Part shown: one piece after another, positions 21,737-31,825 of the stretch
How positions within the stretch are numbered: position 1 is the first letter of the stretch
How the letters are laid out: each line of letters opens with the position of its first letter
Assembly (NCBI GenBank): GCA_014898415.1
Contig: RCTD01000030.1
Coordinates: 558,001-622,000 of the forward strand
Direction of reading: 5' to 3'
DNA length: 64,000 bases
Source of the DNA: Stromatinia cepivora
Taxonomy: Eukaryota > Ascomycota > Leotiomycetes > Helotiales > Sclerotiniaceae
Position numbers and translations under genes: made by a program
The notes under the pieces: model-generated
Told to the model about the DNA's origin: nothing
Seen by the model: the letters and a program-made list of their open reading frames with translations, nothing else
The model's database searches: none

Positions 21737-24700
21737 CTTAAATTAGCTGTTATGAAGTTTCCCTCGTATGCAATTCACAGGTATGACTTCAGATAAGGTT
21801 CGTGGTGTGCGTATTTTCGTAGAAATGTGAAAAGTTCGCAATTTTAGTTCCCAGAACCAAAACGCTTTGTTGCGGTAAAGATATGGATACATATAACCAT
21901 TCTGATCATGACGTTGGTCTTAGCCATCATGGTGAATGAAGGATTTTGCCAGCTGCGGTCAGATAAGGCTGCGTGCGGCTAAGCATTGTATGATATGCAT
22001 GGCTACAACGCCGATTACCTTTATATATAGTTATAGTTGTCATCTTCGACAACTTTTGCTCTGGGCTTTTGACACACCTAGTCGGAAATCGGAATTTTTC
22101 ATCAATCGCTAAAAAGATTGGTACGAGATTCACTGGCTCAATCGTCAGAACGAAGATCATAACTTCTTATTCTTTAAGATCCAACCCAACAGATCGTTTC
22201 AGAACCCTCCTTCTGGAAGGATTCAGAATCATCGCGGTAAGCTACCTTATCGATTGCTAACCATATACTGTTGGATGGACGAAACCTCAGTTTCGTGCTG
22301 CTCCTCTTCGGTGCGTTCATCATAGGCGCCCGATGAAGGGGTGGCAGTGTTGCATTGAAGGAGGCTGAACTGCGAACTCAGGATGATACGTTGCACTTGT
22401 TGTATGAAAAGAAGCCAGGAGATGATAACAAGATTGATAAGGAGATCGACAACGGAAAAGTTCCAAGTTGGAAAACGTAGAAGCATCAAAAAAATTGACC
22501 CGTGAAACTTCTTGTTGGGGTAAAGGAACGAGAACCCATTGTTGCACAGAACCGTGAAAATTTCTACTTTTTGTATTAATGGACTCGCCGACAGGGCGTG
22601 GTCTATGAGATGGTTTGAAGTGTGAAAATTTGCCAGAGCAGAAAAGACATAATGGAGCTTTTTAGAACGAAGCGTTACCTAAAGACTTTCGGACTCTAAG
22701 ATGTGAGAAAGGGTATAATGAATTGATGGTGAAGGGTGCAGGAGGATCTGACTGACTGACTGACTGAAGCCCACGATACTTTGTGACGAAGCATCCAGTC
22801 ATAACATATATATTGCTGGCAGCGAAATCATTTGCGGTGAAGCAGGGAAGCAATCTCAGCTTTCGTCCCCAAGACGTTTATCAGATGTGCTGCCTATGGA
22901 GCTTGAAGCATGTGGCTTACGAAATTCGATTGTCTTGACAGCAAATTCCGAAATTGTAAATTGTTGGGTTCGAATAGAAGAACAATCATGTTGTGACAAG
23001 ACAACATTTTGGAGTTATACGAAGAAATTTCCACATCGAAAGTTTAGTTAATGTGTAAAAAGGCACAAAGAATTCTATGGCTTGAAATGCTGATACGCAA
23101 AGAAAAAGAAATTAATAAGAAATAGATTTATAGTTACTCCCTCTCGTCATATTGAATGGTAAATAGAGCTTGTGGTAACTTGTTAAGGAATTTTAGGAGA
23201 GGTTTTAGCACCCCTCGCCCCAAAATCTTTAGCGGGTTTTGGGTATCTTAGCACATCGGCCAGGGTAAAATAGAACTCATAATCAACAACATTTCCCTCA
23301 ATGTCTATTGATCGATTAACCATCCCATCCGACTAGTGACTGGATTATTGTGGAACATTTTAGACGGAAAATGTCGTTGAATTGGCAGACATTCCGAAAT
23401 AATATTTTGGACGATTTCGTGTTGAAGAAACGGTCTGCATGTCGTGGAATCGATGCAAAGAATTACACCTTGCAACAACTTCTAGTGAAGGTCTAAAAGC
23501 CTACCTCTGGAGGCCTATAACTCAGGCGCTGAAGTTCAGTTTCCTTTTCTTAAATTGCACGCGCTTCATATATTGCTAGAGTTGTGAACGTCATGCAATT
23601 GTTTCTCTACTCGTTGCAAATTCTAATCGTTTGTTTCTTTTGCAAGCTTTCCAGCGTTAATCCCTCGTTGTGGCACCAGCTGATAGTCGTGTGGAAGCTC
23701 AAATTAAATGAAGCGATGTGCTCATATCTTCGATTCTGCTTGAGCCAGCAAAAGAGTTTAACGGACGAGCTCCAGAAGAAGCGAGAGATAAGCCAATGTT
23801 TCTAGGCTAAGTTCAGCGTGCTGAGTGATTTGGAGTCTCGTAAACAAGCGTGCGCCTTGACGCATCATATCAAAGGCAAGCACTAAAAATCGAAGACCTA
23901 GAATGCAAGAACTCAAGGCTCCTTCGCAAACAAGGGCTGCTTCTCTCAAAAAAGAATGAGGAGGAGACTTCCACCTGGACTCATATTCCTGTCGCTGGTC
24001 CCGAGGAGCAACATTTCTATCATCCCGTTGCGCCTAAAGCTCAGGTCACGACACGTGAGGAGACAGACTCTAGCTCAGATAATCGAGGCGTATCTGACAT
24101 GAATACTTCAAGTACATCATCTACAGCAACGATTACAGAAAGTGGGCTCTTCGGAGACAAGCCCCCTCGTTCTGGAGCAACATCTTTTTCTACAGCTTGA
24201 CTGTTTGGGAGTAGTTCCCCTCGACATTCAACGGATTTATCCTCTGCCGCAGGCGAGAATTTTAGGAGTTTGCCATCAGCTGTGACAGGCTCTGATTCGG
24301 CTAGCTAGTAGTTAAGAATCGATTTCATACCTCTAGTTTCAACGAACTGAGTGGGAGTTGGTTATTCAATCTTAACTTTTTATCGATGGTGGTAGTAACT
24401 GCTTGAGTTTTCTCGATTTACCACTGGATCTCTTGATTGTCATGAACACGTTGTCAAAGTTGCCAAGGTAGCCATCTATATAATATAATTTCGATCGGGC
24501 GTAAGGTATGTACACACTAAACAAATTCACTCGAGATAATCTGCCTACAGTGCAGAGCAGAAATTCAGTATGTTGCAGCAAGAGCTACTCATGGCCCGCC
24601 GATCTATATGGATTCTAGTGAATATCTTCTTGTATCACAATTTATTTATGGATATGTATTTATCGCGTTATTGAAACCGAGATAAATCGAACTTTAGGTC

Positions 24701-24911
24701 AGTTGCACAACGAAACCTCAACATGAGAGTGCATTATCGCTATGTTCATCGATGCATGATTCCTGATTTGAAAGACTTATGATTCTCTGAAGTGTGAATT
24801 TAATTCAGTCTCTGAAAATATTTAGTAGAGAACTTTCAAGTCTAAATCCATCCATCACCAGTATCTAGGTGTCGAGACAAATAATTCTCGCTTCCATAGT
24901 CAATCAAGAAC
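21737..24911. other. Gene-poor region with a possible gene relic
   Basis: Few open frames, none with recognisable motifs apart from the relic listed at 23584-24308. A (GACT)n microsatellite lies at 22746-22765. AT-rich and variable in composition. Confidence 0.45.
23584..24308 (+). pseudogene. Possible degenerate coiled-coil gene
   Basis: A plus-strand run of protein-like sequence broken by stops and a frame change. An N-terminal part ends with LTDELQKKREIS at about 23800, next to a TAG. A second frame from 23850 has only a GTG codon as a start. It reads a charged coiled-coil-like segment (YQRQALKIEDLECKNSRLLR), then a Ser/Thr-rich stretch, to a TGA at about 24198-24200. After that TGA the same frame continues with matching Ser-rich composition to a TAG near 24306. 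The consistent composition across the stop suggests decay. An undetected intron structure is the alternative. Family not recognised. Confidence 0.3.
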
Positions 24912-25976
24912 CTAGGAGAATCCAATAATTTTCCTGGCTTCATACAACTCATCAATACTCGCCTCTTCTTCCTTAGTCAGCTCGAAATTAACAGCATCAA
25001 CCGCTTCCTGAACTCTCTCGATCTTTCCCATTCCCACAATAGGCGCCGTAACATAGTCCTTACTCAAGCTCCAAGCCATCGCCACAATCGCCATACTAAC
25101 TCCTCTATTCTTCGCAATCTCCTGTATCTTCTCATTGATCTTAATATCCGCCTTTGTCAATTCATTCCCCATGAATTTTCCACTCATGGCCTTTCCTCTG
25201 TCACTTTCTGCAGCCTGACCATGAGGTCTCGCCAAATACCCCATCATAATCGGACTCCAAGGAATCATACCCATACCAAACTTTTTCAAGCTCGGCACCA
25301 TCTCCCTCTCTTCCTCTCTATACGCCGCATTATGCAGATTCTGCATACTGATAAACTCCGTCCACCCATGCAAGCGCGCCGTATACTGCATTTCCAACAA
25401 TTGATGCGCCCACATACTAGACGCACCAATATATCTCACCTTTCCACTCTGCACCACATCATGCAACGCTTTCATCGTTTCTTTCACCGGCGTCCGGGAA
25501 TCAAATCGGTGAATCTGCAGTAAATCGATATACTCCAACCCCAAACGTTTCAAACTCGCATCCACACTATCGAAAATATGTTTACGACTCAATCCATACG
25601 CATTAACATAGCCATTCGCATCTCTCTCATCGGGTGTCATCTGAAGTGGATTTTCCCAGCCCTCCTCCTTTCTCTTGCCGACCGGCGCCCATACTTTCGT
25701 CGCGACAACGATATTATCACGTGGAAATGAGTATTTTTTGATGGCGGCTCCGAGGATCTCTTCGGATGTTCCGTTACTGTAGACATTGGCTGTGTCGAAG
25801 AAATTGATTCCGGATTCATAGCATGCATTGAGAATAGGGAGGGCATCAGCTTCTTCAGTGACCCAGGTTTTGAATGGGCCGAGACGACTGCCGAAGGACA
25901 TGCAGCCTACGCAGATGCGAGAGACTCTTAAGCCGGAATCACCAAGGTTGGTGTATTTCATCATGTTTTTGGCCAT
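24912..25976 (-). CDS. Aldo-keto reductase
   Basis: Single exon, 354 residues. The AKR barrel opens with YTNLGDSGLRVSRICVGCM. The catalytic tetrad is visible: Asp61 and Tyr66 in DTANVY, Lys93 in ATKVW and His155 in LQIHRFD. IPWSPIMMGYLARP and the later VGMGKIERVQEAV region fit the NADP-binding part of the family. The overall form matches fungal NADPH-dependent AKRs of the YajO/versiconal-hemiacetal-acetate-reductase-like group. Such enzymes reduce aldehydes or ketones to alcohols; the substrate is unknown. No biosynthetic backbone gene lies nearby, so membership in a secondary-metabolite cluster is not supported. The ATG at 25976 is the only near-terminal Met that keeps the first strand. Confidence 0.93.
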   Translation of the reverse strand: MAKNMMKYTNLGDSGLRVSRICVGCMSFGSRLGPFKTWVTEEADALPILNACYESGINFFDTANVYSNGTSEEILGAAIKKYSFPRDNIVVATKVWAPVGKRKEEGWENPLQMTPDERDANGYVNAYGLSRKHIFDSVDASLKRLGLEYIDLLQIHRFDSRTPVKETMKALHDVVQSGKVRYIGASSMWAHQLLEMQYTARLHGWTEFISMQNLHNAAYREEEREMVPSLKKFGMGMIPWSPIMMGYLARPHGQAAESDRGKAMSGKFMGNELTKADIKINEKIQEIAKNRGVSMAIVAMAWSLSKDYVTAPIVGMGKIERVQEAVDAVNFELTKEEEASIDELYEARKIIGFS

Positions 25977-26971
25977 GTTGGATTAGGAAGAGGGTTTCTT
26001 TTGCTGTTTTGTATGGTATGGAGGATGTAGAGGCATTTCCTTTTGAGATGGGAACTCATGGTTTTATATGCAAAGGAACTTGACGTCACCCGGAGATTAG
26101 GTTTAAGTCCTGAGTTTAGTTCATTGATTAAAAATCATGACTCGAATGGTATGCACACCGGCGGGGTAAGAGTTCCCCACGCCATATGGAATGTATCAGA
26201 TAGCAAAATGCAGAACATTTAATTTGAATTGAAATATTGAAATATATCATTAGAAGGCTTCTGATTGCAAAAGTTTGATGTTCGAACCATATTTACTGAC
26301 TTAAGTATTGAAAAACGACACAAAATTCTGTTTATTTTTGATGTTCTTTATTTAGTATTGAGTTCTGGTAATGTATGCCGCCCCTTTCGTCTCGGCGAGA
26401 CTAACCCCCATATTTAGTGGGAAACAAGTGATAATGACTAAACCCGATACTTCCCCCGATACTTCCCCCGATACTCCGGGGAAAACAAGGGCTAACGACT
26501 AAACCCGATACTACCCCCGATACTACCCCCGATACTACCCCCGATACTTCATGGAAAATAAGGGATAACGGAAGTACTTGCAGCCTACACGCATTGCGAA
26601 TCTCCAGTACATCCTAGGAATAATAGTACTGGCTGTCATGACTTCAAGGACAAAATCGACGGGAATAATGAAATCTTCTCGTTAATACAACAACATACCT
26701 TAACGAGAGAAAAGGAGAGTATTCTAGCAGTTGCGCCACGTCAGAACGCGGGGTCAGCTACGTGTGCAGTAGCACCAGACAGCATGTAGTGAAATTGCAC
26801 GACTGGATAGAAATAACTACGCTGAATAGAATTGTCTAGCATAACTCTTGCTCAAACAACTTAATTGCACCAAGAAGAGCCTCGAGGGCGTAATCTAACC
26901 GAACGATTGTATAGAAATTGCGCCACCCCTGTAGCGCCTAGTAAACTCCACGTACTTCATCCAGCCTCCGT
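25977..26971. other. Intergenic region with nested minisatellite
   Basis: Upstream of the aldo-keto reductase and downstream of the thioredoxin gene. It contains the tandem repeat at 26420-26572 and otherwise no gene. Confidence 0.6.
26420..26572. repeat. Nested minisatellite (11-base CCCGATACTWC unit)
   Basis: Two higher-order copies of about 70 bases, each beginning GGGAAACAAG or GGGAAAACAAG, then a GAYTAAACCCGATACT segment and a run of the 11-base unit. The first copy uses the TTC form of the unit and the second the TAC form. The block ends with a third, partial GGAAAATAAGGGATAACG. The variants are homogenised within each copy, as expected of recent tandem expansion. Confidence 0.85.
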
Positions 26972-27714
26972 TCAGTCTTTGCCCGCTATATCAGCAATAG
27001 TCCCTAATTTCTTTCCGGCTTGAGTCGCTGTTCCTGTTCGTCCGCCGGTTGCTCTTGCTGCCGGTGCCGCAGGGACCTTATGGATATTGAAAGGGGAATT
27101 CTCGGCTGCAGTGTACGCATCAAATGAGAATAGCGAGTAGAGGTACAAGCCGAAAAATGCAATGATATCGTGAAGTAGCCTATCGAAGCTAAAGTTTCTT
27201 GCCATCGTGTTGGCGCTCGTAGGGGAAGATCCGCCTAGTGTTCGTCCCGCGCTGGAATAGACTGGCTTCGCAGCGCCAGAAAGTTTCACAGCATTCTCGA
27301 TGGCGGTCGTGAGCTTGCGTACATCTGCGCCTTGGATAGTTTCAATCACGGCGCCGGATCGAAAGATGAGGAAGGTTGGCATGCTAAGAGAATTATGAGA
27401 ACGAGGTCTAATGGGAATCACAAAGGCCTTGGCTTACGCTCTAACCCCATATCGCTGAGCTATAGACTGCTGGTTGTCCACATTAATTTTTGTGAATGTA
27501 ACACGATTTGGCTTCGAGTGCTTTGTAGCTAGAGATTCATAGGTTGGAGCGATAGCTTTGCAGGGTCCGCACCAGTCTGCATAAACTACATGTATTGTTA
27601 GTGGCGTGCATCCATCGCATTGGAGGATGATATCAACTTACAATCCGAAACCACGATAGTTGATGAGCCCAGTAATTTGCTGAACTGCATAGAAGACTCA
27701 ATATGCACCGCCAT
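26972..27714 (-). CDS. Thioredoxin with hydrophobic C-terminal extension
   Basis: Three exons, 27642-27714, 27438-27585 and 26972-27383, giving 210 residues. The donors are GTAAGT and GTAAGC. Residues 1 to about 105 are a thioredoxin fold: FYADWCGPCK with the CGPC redox pair, then the INVDNQQ strand and RAMPTFLIF with the cis-proline. The remaining 100 residues are not part of a normal thioredoxin. They include an aromatic hydrophobic helix (IIAFFGLYLYSLF) and a Gly/Ala/Arg-rich end (AARATGGRTGTATQ). The extension may tether or oligomerise the protein. It shares a 244-base divergent promoter with the SPOUT methyltransferase. It is larger than the roughly 105 residues of Trx1 and lacks the PITH domain of larger thioredoxin-like proteins. 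Confidence 0.88.
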
Positions 27715-27958
27715 TTTATAAATTTTTTGATCTGTCGAAAGTCCTGAGATTTCAAGTAGGTTTGCTATTGCTTACTGTTTGGTTGTCAGAATGTTGCTAG
27801 AATGTTGCTTACTGATTGAGCTTCAAAAGCCCCAGGTGGAGATCTGGTCCTCTTTGTCACGCACGGACTATAAAATTCTGCCGGGTTATTTTGATAAATT
27901 TTGACCGCCTAAATATATATTTCTGAAAGAATCCAAAGCTTCCTAAATATTTACAAAA
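27715..27958. promoter_or_regulatory. Short divergent promoter, thioredoxin / SPOUT methyltransferase
   Basis: Only 244 bases separate the two ATG codons, so both genes must be driven from the same short AT-rich stretch. No individual factor site was identified. Confidence 0.6.
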
Positions 27959-29217
27959 ATGGGTAGAGGAGAGACAAACGCGAAGGTATGTTCAATTTGA
28001 TACCAATTATGGATACAGAAATACTTACATATCCAATTTCAGAAGCGGAAACGTCACGCCGAAGCCACTGCCGCTGCCAATGGGCAAACTTCGAATGGGA
28101 AAGTCACCGCACAGGCTGCGGTTGACACTTCGAAACCTTCAGCGCTCTTTCAACCTACAAAAGGCAGAGATTGGACAGTTAGTGTGGCTTTGCCGGGAAG
28201 TATTATCTCCAAGTACGTTGCCTCTCTGTATAATAATAATAATAATAATGATAAAATTATACTGACTAAATTTTCAGTGCTCAAAGTCATGATCTTAAAA
28301 CGTCTATGGCCGGCCATATCGCTCGCGCCCTCGCGGTTTTCTGCGTCGATGAAGTCATTGTATTTAACGATGGTAATGCTCGGCCTTCAAAAAAGCCTCG
28401 TCATCCGCCATCTCAATCCTCTAGTATCCAGCCGAAAGCGCCCTCGGAAGATATGTACACTGGAACCTTAGATCCCGATCATTTTCTTACCCATCTACTC
28501 AGCTATCTCGAGACACCTCCAAATTTACGAAAGTATTTGTTTCCAATGCATGAAAACCTAAGGACAGCGGGCGCACTGCCCAGTATAGACTTACCGCATC
28601 ATTTAAGAGCTGATGAGTGGTGTATGTATAGGGAGGGTACTACATTACCTGGTGCGGACGAACATGGAACATTCGTGGAAGCGGGATTGAGAATGCCAGT
28701 CACAGTGCCGGAGCAAATACCAGAGAACAATAGAGTTACTCTAAAATTTGGCCTGGAGGGCGAGAAAGCCGCTAAGGATAAATCATATGAAGTTATTAAA
28801 GCAGAAGCTGTGAGCCCAGAAGAACCAAGAGAAGAGGGTGGATACTATTGGGGATACAATGTTCGGAGAGCCGGCTGTCTAAGCGACGTATTCACAGAAT
28901 GTGGGTATGATGGAGGCTATGATATGACCATCGGAACCTCTGAGCGAGGTGTTGATGTTCAAGATCTGTATGACGATGAGGAACAGAAAGTGGGAAGATT
29001 CAAGCACCTGTTGGTGGTGTTTGGAGGAGTTGCAGGTCTAGAAGTGGCCGTGAAAAACGACGAAGAACTACAGAAACTGGGTGTTACAGACGCAAAAGAT
29101 GTCTTCGACAGATGGATAAATGTGTGCCCCGGTCAAGGAAGTCGAACAATCAGAACCGAGGAAGCTGTATGGATAGGTCTAATGGGACTGAGAAGATTAG
29201 TTGTCAATAACGAATAA
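27959..29217 (+). CDS. SPOUT-type RNA methyltransferase (C9orf114/SPOUT1-like)
   Basis: Three exons, 27959-27985, 28043-28212 and 28278-29217, giving 378 residues. The first exon is only nine codons (MGRGETNAK). A Lys/Arg-rich nuclear or nucleolar-type N-terminus precedes DWTVSVALPGSIISN, the opening strand of the domain. AGHIARALAVFCVDEVIVFND follows across intron 2. The middle holds LLSYLETPPNLRKYLFP. The C-terminus holds LLVVFGGVAGLE and NVCPGQGSRTIRTEEAVWIGLMGL, the knotted SAM-binding end. This is the DUF171/SPOUT family; human SPOUT1 is linked to RNA modification and the spindle. It probably methylates an RNA, with the target unknown. Intron 2 carries an (ATA)n tract near 28231-28252. 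Confidence 0.9.
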
Positions 29218-29737
29218 AGTTTAATTCGATACCCATAGCTTTTTATTAAATGCTTTAACTCACCATCCATATCATTTGAAATTGCAGGCTAGGTGGAATT
29301 GCGTACATTTTGGCAGCAAATCAAAGAGATCGAAGTGTTACATCTCCATCACAAGACCAAAACCTACTTCAGTCAGTTAGACTAAGAATATATTCATCGA
29401 CCTTTATCTCCTTTTGTTGTCTTTTTAGAGTCCCTTTGACTTTCATAAACTCCTTGTGGTGTTCCTTGCCCTTCCTTTATGTACTAACAAACGTTCATTT
29501 ATAGATATTCGACAGCTTTGTGTCGAAGAGAAAGAAGGTATTATTTTGATCAAGCTTCATGTCTTTGTTGCCCCTATAAGTATATATAATAGCTAAGCCT
29601 TTAACAAATCCATTCTGCTCCACCGAAGCAAAAGTTTCAAAACTACACAAATACCTCAAACATCACGTTTAAATCTACACAAAACAACAAATCTCACTCC
29701 CACAACCACAGAGAATACTCCTCAACCACCAACCACC
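29218..29737. other. Intergenic region
   Basis: Separates the methyltransferase 3' end from a secreted-protein gene. The last 120 bases before 29738 are C/A-rich and pyrimidine-rich, as in fungal leaders. No gene seen. Confidence 0.5.
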
Positions 29738-30205
29738 ATGCAACTCACCACCTACCTCCCCCTCCTCGCCACACTCACCCCAGCACTCTGTGCTCCCGCC
29801 ATCGTCTCCACGCACCCCACCCCCCTCCTACCCATGTGCACCCAACAACTAAACCCGCAAACATGCGTCCTAAACTGGAACACCAACACCATGTCCGTCA
29901 ACACCGATCTATCCAACATCAACAACCTAGTCGCCTATGCGCGCGCAACTATCTATTCCAATACCTGCACCCAGATCGGCGGTATTTCCAATGGCCTCGT
30001 GCAAAATGTTTATGTGGATGCTGTGGGCTGGGATCAATCACTTCTTCTCCAGAATGTGTTTGATGAGAAGAGGGGGTTTAAGGTTCCGAGATGGATTTAT
30101 AGCGGGAAACAGTATACGGTTGATAATTGTGCTTGTTTTGATGGGCCGTTGTTGGGCGAGCCGAAGGATACGCATGTTTGTCAATGTCTGTTTGAATGTG
30201 CCTAA
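29738..30205 (+). CDS. Small cysteine-rich secreted protein
   Basis: Single exon, 155 residues. A clear signal peptide (TTYLPLLATLTPALCA) is cut near APAIV. The mature chain of about 135 residues has eight Cys: three spread through the first half, a CxC (NCACFD), and a terminal CxCx3C (VCQCLFECA). Size, secretion signal and even Cys number fit a disulfide-stabilised apoplastic protein, perhaps an effector candidate. No known domain is visible. The 5' half is markedly C-rich and the 3' half T/G-rich, so codon use changes within the gene. Confidence 0.75.
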   Translation: MQLTTYLPLLATLTPALCAPAIVSTHPTPLLPMCTQQLNPQTCVLNWNTNTMSVNTDLSNINNLVAYARATIYSNTCTQIGGISNGLVQNVYVDAVGWDQSLLLQNVFDEKRGFKVPRWIYSGKQYTVDNCACFDGPLLGEPKDTHVCQCLFECA

Positions 30206-31825
30206 TTTCATCACTTAGATGGGTAGGGTTAGGCCTTTCATTTCTCGTATTTTTCATCGCGTTAGGTCTTTTGTTTTCTATTGTATCTTTTATTTCTTTG
30301 TATTTCTTCTATGTATTTTAATACTTCTTTATTCGAGAAGTATGTCACACTCATTAGGCTTTTAATCTTTTCTCTGCAAATACAATTATTTTCAGTTATT
30401 TTTATCTATACTCCATGCTGTAACCCATGCTCCGTGAGACTCTAATCAGTTCTCTTACATCATTTTTCGATCAACCTCGTCCTCCACAACCTCCAATCCA
30501 CAACCCAAACATCACCTCAAGGTTAAACTAAAACCAATCACCTTTCTCTAGGTAGGTGGCAAAACCAAAAGATTCCTCATCCTCAAAGCACTAACTTATC
30601 TCCATATCTCATTTCTATCACTACAACAAACCCCCTCCACAGCTAATCAATCCCACAAAACAGAAGAAAATTAACTGCCCCAAAAAGTAGACACCATCTT
30701 TCCCCATTGACCATCTCAGGAAGGAATACTAGTCGTGCATATTCCAAGTACCTAATCCTATTTCCACCATATCATATCTTCCCACTCCCAAGCCTCTTCA
30801 TCCGTTTTTCTTGTATCCACACTCCTGCCCCAATATCTCCATGTATTCTACACCCAGCATCTCCATCCAGCATCCCATCCATCATCAAAAAAAAAACCTC
30901 TCGCAGCCACCTACCCAATTTTCTTCACTCACTACACAGCCAAAAAAAAAACCCCCAAAAAAAACCTAGTAGCTCCCTCTTAATCCCGACCCTCGTTTGC
31001 ATGTAATTAAACAACCGCTACATGCCCCCAAGATTTGATCATCTCATTTCCACAGGACTTGCTCTTTATGTCATGTTGATACATCGATCGATTCCTACCC
31101 ACACAAAACGAGAAGTCGCACACACCTATTTCACTACTCACATTGACGCTTCTCTTCACCATAGATTCCTCTCCATAGCCGCACAAAGCACGACTATAGT
31201 GAGAAAGGGTTGTCGAGAGAGAAGAAACCCAGCCGTTGCGCAATCTCGACTGAATCAAAAGAGGCTCAATCAAAATCGCCGACTGGATTATATGATTTTG
31301 TGTTCATCCTCCTTACCTGGAAGGGAATGCCTAAAAAGTTTGATTAGTGTATCTATCATACCAGTAGTTAGTCTCTTCATTGAGATCAGTACGTCAGTAA
31401 TGTTTTGGGACAGCATAAAAGAATATAATTTGTATTTGCGCTCAATGTAATGTATGCGTATCATGTTTGTAGTGATCGATAGCGCCTCATCTGTTTGTCA
31501 TTGAAGATCGATGGCATTGACTTTGACTTGTGTCGATCATCTAGGTTGAGGTCAGTTAAGACAATCATCGAAACCACTGCAACTCAAGATCTCCAAAACT
31601 AGAAAAAAAAATCAAGGAAAGAAAAGAATCTGCGAAGCTATTTTACAAGTCAATGTCTTTCCGTCCATTGAACGCCAATTGGGTATCTTGATCGACTTTA
31701 TCCATACGCCTTTGATAATAAAATAACCGCCCCTATGTACTGCATACTCAGCGACACGGAAATGTACTGAGAAATGAATCAGGTGTTACATGGCTCTAGC
31801 CCTGAACATTGCGTGAATTCATAGA
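30206..31825. other. Intergenic region with A/C homopolymer tracts
   Basis: Lies between the secreted-protein gene and the 3' end of the poly(A) polymerase gene. Runs of A (8-10) and C occur at about 30887-30966. Open frames on both strands at 31007-31450 overlap and show no domain; not called as genes. Confidence 0.5.

Noticed and set aside
22965..22985. tRNA B-box-like GGGTTCGAAT
   Set aside because: No matching A box or cloverleaf stems nearby.
26420..26572. CRISPR-like array
   Set aside because: Units are 11 bases and contiguous, with no unique spacers, and the genome is eukaryotic; this is a minisatellite.
24912..29217. Secondary-metabolite cluster around the aldo-keto reductase
   Set aside because: Neighbours are thioredoxin and an RNA methyltransferase; no PKS, NRPS, terpene synthase or P450 is present.
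31022..31450. 142-codon plus-strand ORF
   Set aside because: Opposed by an 88-codon minus-strand ORF, no motif, and biased composition.
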